DNA from: Alphaproteobacteria bacterium
GTDB lineage: Bacteria > Bacteroidota > Bacteroidia > Bacteroidales > FEN-979
Assembly: GCA_009928665.1 (NCBI GenBank)
Contig: SACF01000047.1
Coordinates: forward strand, 1-33,618
Direction: 5' to 3'
Length of the DNA: 33,618 nucleotides
Both the position numbers and the translations under genes were made by a program. Below the pieces are notes generated by a model. It did no database searches and had not been told where the DNA came from. It saw nothing but the letters and a program-made list of their open reading frames with translations. This document shows, one piece after another, positions 32,570-33,618 of this stretch. Positions within the stretch are counted from its first letter, which is position 1. Each line of letters starts with the position of its first letter.

Positions 32570-32941
32570 ATTTGATTTCAGTCCTGAATATAAACGGTGC
32601 CATTTCCTGATCTGGAATGATACCAGCCTTTGATTAGAATTATTCATTGATTTTTTGTTAAGCAACAACACAGCATAAATGGATTTATCCTGTCAAGACT
32701 TTTTCGAAAAAAATACTACTCAAAGAGTGGAGATTTTTTTTGAAAAACCCGCAGGGCTTGGCCTTGACAGGATAAATTCAGTTGGGCTAATATTGCATAA
32801 CGAAAAAACAATGAACGCAAAGCACAGATGTAAAATGAAAAGATTTTCTCAATTTTAATCACACGATAAAACCGATTGGAAAAGTGGCATCAATTTTCAT
32901 CAGGAAATGGTATCAGTATTGGTCAGGCCCTAAAATTTGAT
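32570..32941. mobile_element. 358-bp IS21-like miniature element with 7-bp target duplication
   Basis: ATTTGAT occurs at 32570-32576 and again at 32935-32941. Removing 32577-32934 plus one copy joins the reverse-transcriptase frame exactly. The two ends are inverted copies: both read TT.AG, CCTGA and then CCATTTCCTGAT at the same depth (about 21 bp in), followed by TGATxCCA. Ends with several such internal words are typical of IS21-family elements in Bacteroidetes. No transposase fits, so this is a miniature or solo derivative. Confidence 0.7.
32683..32777. repeat. 95-bp imperfect palindrome inside the miniature element
   Basis: The perfect 15-bp arms ATTTATCCTGTCAAG (32683-32697) and CTTGACAGGATAAAT (32763-32777) enclose 65 bp that includes TTTTTCGAAAAA. 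It is not part of the reverse-transcriptase frame and does not match the ends of the surrounding element, so it may be a further nested insertion or a hairpin cargo. Confidence 0.55.
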
Positions 32942-33618
32942 AGCTGGATGCAACAAAACCATTCGATCATGGTATTTGAGAGATATGCCGACGATATTGT
33001 GATACACACACGCAGTATTGAACAATCGGAGTTTATTCTGGACAAGTTACGGGTCAGACTGTGGTTATACGATCTGGAGTTAAATAATGAAAAGACGAGA
33101 ATCGTATATTGCTATCGGACGGCACGTTTCTACAAAGCACCCAAAGACATCCCGGTAAGTTTTGACTTTCTGGGATTCACATTCAAGCCCCGTCGCTGTA
33201 AACGTGACGATGGCCAGCTGTTTTGGGGCTTTCGTCCGGCTGTGAGTGTTAAGAATCTGAAACGCATGAATGCAGATTTATTAAAGATGCAAAGATGGGT
33301 ACGGATGACTATCACAGAAGTCGCAACTTCGATTGCTCAAAAAGTCAGGGGCTGGATCAGGTACTATGGCCATACCCGTAAATCAGGCTTGACCCCGTTA
33401 TTCGACAGAATAAACGAACGGTTAGCCAAATGGGTAAGGAACAGGTACAAGATCCGAAGCTGGCGTAAATGCTTTGCATGGTTAAGACGGGTAAGCAAAT
33501 CGTATCCGACAATGTTTGCACATTGGGAATATGGCTGGTTACCATAAGATTGTTATGAAGAGCCGTATGATGGGAGACTATCAAGTACGGTTCTGTGAGA
33601 GGCTGGGGGTGAAACTCC

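Larger units (their letters stand above)
31932..33547 (+). pseudogene. Broken group II intron reverse transcriptase/maturase
   Basis: The N-terminal part starts MIFDQEPKSIGITKDQVWAA and reads through RT motifs to about 32240 (RAELEKE). A frameshift there moves the frame to HPSSYAYRPGKSAHQALKAC and VVDIDIKGFFDNISHSKVM. A second frameshift near 32505 restores GTPQGGVISPLLANLYLHEV. A 358-bp insertion (32577-32934) then separates HEVFD from SWMQQNHSIMVFERYADDIV, where the catalytic YADD is intact. The C-terminal maturase part (RVRGWIRYYGHTRKSG-like, to WEYGWLP) is complete. So two frameshifts and one insertion inactivate it. No endonuclease domain is evident. Confidence 0.85.
31356..33618 (+). 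mobile_element. Group II intron with degenerate reverse transcriptase (right end cut)
   Basis: The 5' end GTGCGCC fits the GTGYG start of group II introns. About 570 nt of structured domain I-III sequence follow before the reverse-transcriptase frame at 31932. Domain V is clear at 33560-33593: 34 nt beginning GAGCCGTATGAT and ending AAGTACGGTTC, with the catalytic triad AGC. Domain VI starts at about 33602 (GGCTGGGGGTGAAACTCC) and continues past the window. The ribozyme parts appear intact, while the encoded protein is broken, so the copy could splice or move only with help in trans. Confidence 0.85.

Overview
The window looks like a chromosomal segment of a Bacteroidetes bacterium (Bacteroidales or a relative). 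The signs are promoter -7 elements of the TAnnTTTG type, A-rich translation starts without strong Shine-Dalgarno sites, DUF2202, DUF6266, DUF1566 and CFI-box proteins, and an IS1595-type transposase. Two kinds of DNA meet here. Positions 1 to about 8400 are visibly GC-richer housekeeping or respiratory DNA. From about 8430 to the right edge the DNA is mostly AT-richer and accessory. The join lies at the 3' end of a tRNA-Ser gene of which only about 25 bp and its terminator remain, which is what an integrated island leaves behind. The other end of the island is not in the window.

Region by region. 127-4704 (minus strand): a three-subunit molybdenum polysulfide/thiosulfate-reductase-type complex (Tat-exported catalytic subunit, four-cluster ferredoxin subunit, NrfD-type membrane subunit), followed by a YeeE/YedE sulfur transporter. 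A P-loop NTPase of MobB/BioD type is divergent at 5114. 5702-8071: a DUF2202 lipoprotein and an MFS exporter with a good Bacteroidetes promoter. 8365-8500: tRNA-Ser terminator, tRNA fragment and att-like site. 8753-11462 (minus): a phage-type lysis cassette (a 47-aa basic protein, DUF6266 protein, two small membrane proteins, GH108 muramidase, and a lipoprotein with a C-terminal membrane anchor that fits a unimolecular spanin).

11640-13305 is about 1.65 kb without a credible gene. It folds on paper into at least ten consecutive or nested long stems and ends in a plus-strand intrinsic terminator. In the stems I traced, the six non-Watson-Crick pairs are all G.U on the plus strand. I read it as a giant structured non-coding RNA of a class I do not recognise, comparable in size and prophage setting to GOLLD or ROOL RNAs. 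An IS1595-family transposase follows.

14816-24962 (plus): one long gene train with sigma factor, membrane anti-sigma-like protein, secreted transglutaminase-like protein, DUF4384-like and LPP20-like proteins, a secreted caspase-like protease with His/Cys dyad, an outer-membrane-type protein and two tandem DUF1566 lipoproteins. It looks like a cell-envelope signalling and proteolysis system.

25024-31043: an acyl-carrier-like protein whose phosphopantetheine serine is replaced, ending in a CFI box, and then a probable RiPP locus. The RiPP locus has a 39-aa Cys-containing precursor peptide, a degenerate second copy of precursor plus maturase start, a zinc-finger-like small protein, a conserved 104-aa protein, a radical SAM/SPASM maturase with a PqqD-like N-terminus, an amidohydrolase, and several small Cys-rich frames. 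31356 to the end: a group II intron whose reverse transcriptase is dead (two frameshifts and a 358-bp IS-derived insertion with 7-bp target duplication), with domain V near the right edge.
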